DNA from: Bacteroidota bacterium
GTDB lineage: Bacteria; Bacteroidota; Bacteroidia; Bacteroidales; UBA10428
Reading direction: 5' to 3'
Assembly (NCBI GenBank): GCA_023442525.1
Contig: JAEZZA010000017.1
Coordinates: 310,001 to 374,000 of the forward strand
DNA length: 64,000 nucleotides
Below are positions 62,702 through 64,000 of the stretch, piece after piece. The position numbers and the translations under genes were made by a program. Under the pieces are notes generated by a model. It was not told where the DNA came from. It did not search any database and worked only from the letters and a program-made list of their open reading frames with translations. Position 1 is the first letter of the stretch. Each line of letters opens with the position of its first letter.

Positions 62702-64000
62702 TTATTCTGTCAGGCCCTTTAATACCAAAGGAATGTTCTTGTACCACTCACGGGTCGAAATCTGATGGCTGCTGCTTTCAATTACCCGGCCATCCCACAG
62801 GCTGCGCCAGATACGTGGGGCCTGTAACGGGAGGTGGATTATACAATTTCCAATATTTTCGGGGCTTTGTATAGTTGCCAGATGTAATGCAATTATTACC
62901 GCATAATATTTCTGACCGTGTACCCTTAAATAGGCAATTATGTTGTCGTCATCGGATCCGGAAACTTTTAGTGGTATGTAATCGGCATATACCCATAATT
63001 CCGGATCTTCGAAACGCTCATTCATCAGCCGGTGAACGAACCAGAGTTTTATGCTTCCTGTGAATCTGTTATGATAAAGAAGATTCAAAAAGCAGGTTGG
63101 GTTATTTGTAAAATCCAATTTCAACTGATCCAACATATTCTTCCTGACAGAATAATCAACCTGACGCCGGTTGTCGGGGTCGACGAATGAAAAATCCCAG
63201 AGTTCAGTTCCCTGGTAGAAATCGGGTATTCCGGGACAGGTACATTTCAGTACAACCTGTACCAGTGTATTAATGATTCCGAAATCACGTATTCTTTCTA
63301 AGAAATCCAGTATTGGCTTAAGCAATATATTGTCGGTCAATACTTTATCGCAGAAGTTGAGTACTTTGTTTTCATACGCCTCATCCGGACTGATCCAGTT
63401 TGTGTTGATATTTGCTTCGCGCAGGGACTTACGCGTATATTCGTTCAACCGTAGCAAATAATCAGCATCCGGCTTGCCATTCATGGGCAGTGAACTAATG
63501 ATAACCTGGCAAATAAAATATCTTTCGTTTTCATCAGGCGCTGTTTTACCATCCATATCCGGATATTTTTGAAGTATAGCCGACCAATCCCTGTAAAAGT
63601 TTATCCACTCATCAGGCATGTCGGTAATTACATTAATCCTGGCCCTGGAGTCCTCTCCCCTTTTAGTATCGTGAGTGGAGGTTGCATTAATTGTCGCGGG
63701 TATGGTTTCCCTTCTTTCGATCATGCGTTTATGGAATTCAACAATGGATAGTTCAGGGGCAGCTATTGAATCCCCCACTTCATTCCTTGCAATATTTGGT
63801 ACCCAGGTATACATGGCAGTATCTTCAATCCCCTTTGCCATTAACGGACCAGTAAATTGCATCAGCCGTAAAAAAACAGCGGTATGCTCAGGATTATCGA
63901 AATCGAAGATTTTTTTTAGCGAAGAGAGTACCTTTTTAAGTTGGGGACTATTCTTCTCAACCTGTCTAAAAATCGATTCAACCCTGGTCCTGTCGACATT
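62702..64000 (-). CDS. treY: Malto-oligosyltrehalose synthase, C-terminal part (cut by window edge)
   Basis: Open to the window edge, about 432 residues of the usual 850-950. GH13 family enzyme that turns the reducing end of maltodextrin into a trehalose linkage. The remaining part shows QFTGPLMAKGIEDTAMY, THDTKRGEDSRARI (with conserved Asp), and GIPDFYQGTELWDFSFVDPDN followed by RRQVDY, all characteristic of TreY. TreZ is not in the window. ATG 63862 is internal, not the start. Confidence 0.93.
   Translation of the reverse strand, partial: NVDRTRVESIFRQVEKNSPQLKKVLSSLKKIFDFDNPEHTAVFLRLMQFTGPLMAKGIEDTAMYTWVPNIARNEVGDSIAAPELSIVEFHKRMIERRETIPATINATSTHDTKRGEDSRARINVITDMPDEWINFYRDWSAILQKYPDMDGKTAPDENERYFICQVIISSLPMNGKPDADYLLRLNEYTRKSLREANINTNWISPDEAYENKVLNFCDKVLTDNILLKPILDFLERIRDFGIINTLVQVVLKCTCPGIPDFYQGTELWDFSFVDPDNRRQVDYSVRKNMLDQLKLDFTNNPTCFLNLLYHNRFTGSIKLWFVHRLMNERFEDPELWVYADYIPLKVSGSDDDNIIAYLRVHGQKYYAVIIALHLATIQSPENIGNCIIHLPLQAPRIWRSLWDGRVIESSSHQISTREWYKNIPLVLKGLTE

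Overview
The window is about 64 kb of chromosome from a member of the Bacteroidota, probably class Bacteroidia. The evidence is an alternative complex III (Act) cluster joined to a caa3 oxidase, two ResB-CcsA fusion proteins, a DUF4142 lipoprotein, an OmpA-family protein with the phylum's typical N-terminal domain, and many promoters with the TAnnTTTG -7 box of this phylum. It reads as ordinary chromosome of a respiring, aerobic or facultative organism. No prophage, IS element, rRNA, tRNA or CRISPR array was recognised. Both ends cut a gene: an OmpA-family protein on the left and treY on the right.

Layout. 1-3.8 kb: OmpA-family protein, pyrD, a small XRE regulator surrounded by TTACAwwTGTAA dyads, a lipid kinase and a cold-shock protein. 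3.9-9.7 kb: plsC, the first ResB-CcsA fusion, msrA and an unknown exported protein. 9.85-15.5 kb: a DNA-damage mutagenesis cassette. It has a LexA/CI-like self-cleaving repressor facing a Y-family polymerase, a 69-aa unknown ORF and a short DnaE2-like polymerase, and two of its spacers carry GTATCCA heptamer repeats. 15.5-24 kb: an exported NUC1-family protein that has lost its catalytic His, an unknown protein, sucD, mnmE, chrA, a lipoprotein and a TPR histidine kinase/NarL-type regulator pair. 24-25.2 kb: a large array of CACAGAG repeats around a 5'-truncated GxxExxY gene, ending in a gene remnant. 25.2-31.5 kb: NikR with an operator-like site, DUF4142, a PQQ-type sugar dehydrogenase, a PepSY-like protein, DUF4256, a 5'-3' exonuclease, a His-rich nickel-permease candidate with the same half-sites as NikR, and a RibD-like reductase. 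31.6-33.9 kb: an MlaEFD-type lipid transport operon. 34.1-39.3 kb: a CzcA-type metal efflux operon without an outer-membrane channel gene, then a small AraC-like regulator.

39.5-51.6 kb is the respiratory core: actABCDEF, sco, then cytochrome oxidase subunits I, III, IV and II. The genes are tightly packed and often overlap, which suggests one transcription unit making a quinol:cytochrome c reductase/caa3 oxidase chain. The opposite strand at 51.7-56.05 kb carries its assembly genes: ctaB for heme O, the second ResB-CcsA fusion for cytochrome c maturation, and a small membrane protein. A single-subunit quinol NO reductase follows at 56.8-59.1 kb. The right end holds a YtxH/holin-like/unknown envelope trio, an acyl-CoA synthetase paired with an XRE-cupin regulator, and the 3' part of treY.

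The best leads are the repressor-DinB-small ORF-DnaE cassette with its operator-like dyads, the shared GTAACAC elements linking NikR to an uncharacterised His-rich permease, the CACAGAG/GxxExxY element, and the TTACAwwTGTAA sites around the small XRE gene. All motif positions were read by eye. No alignment or database search was run.
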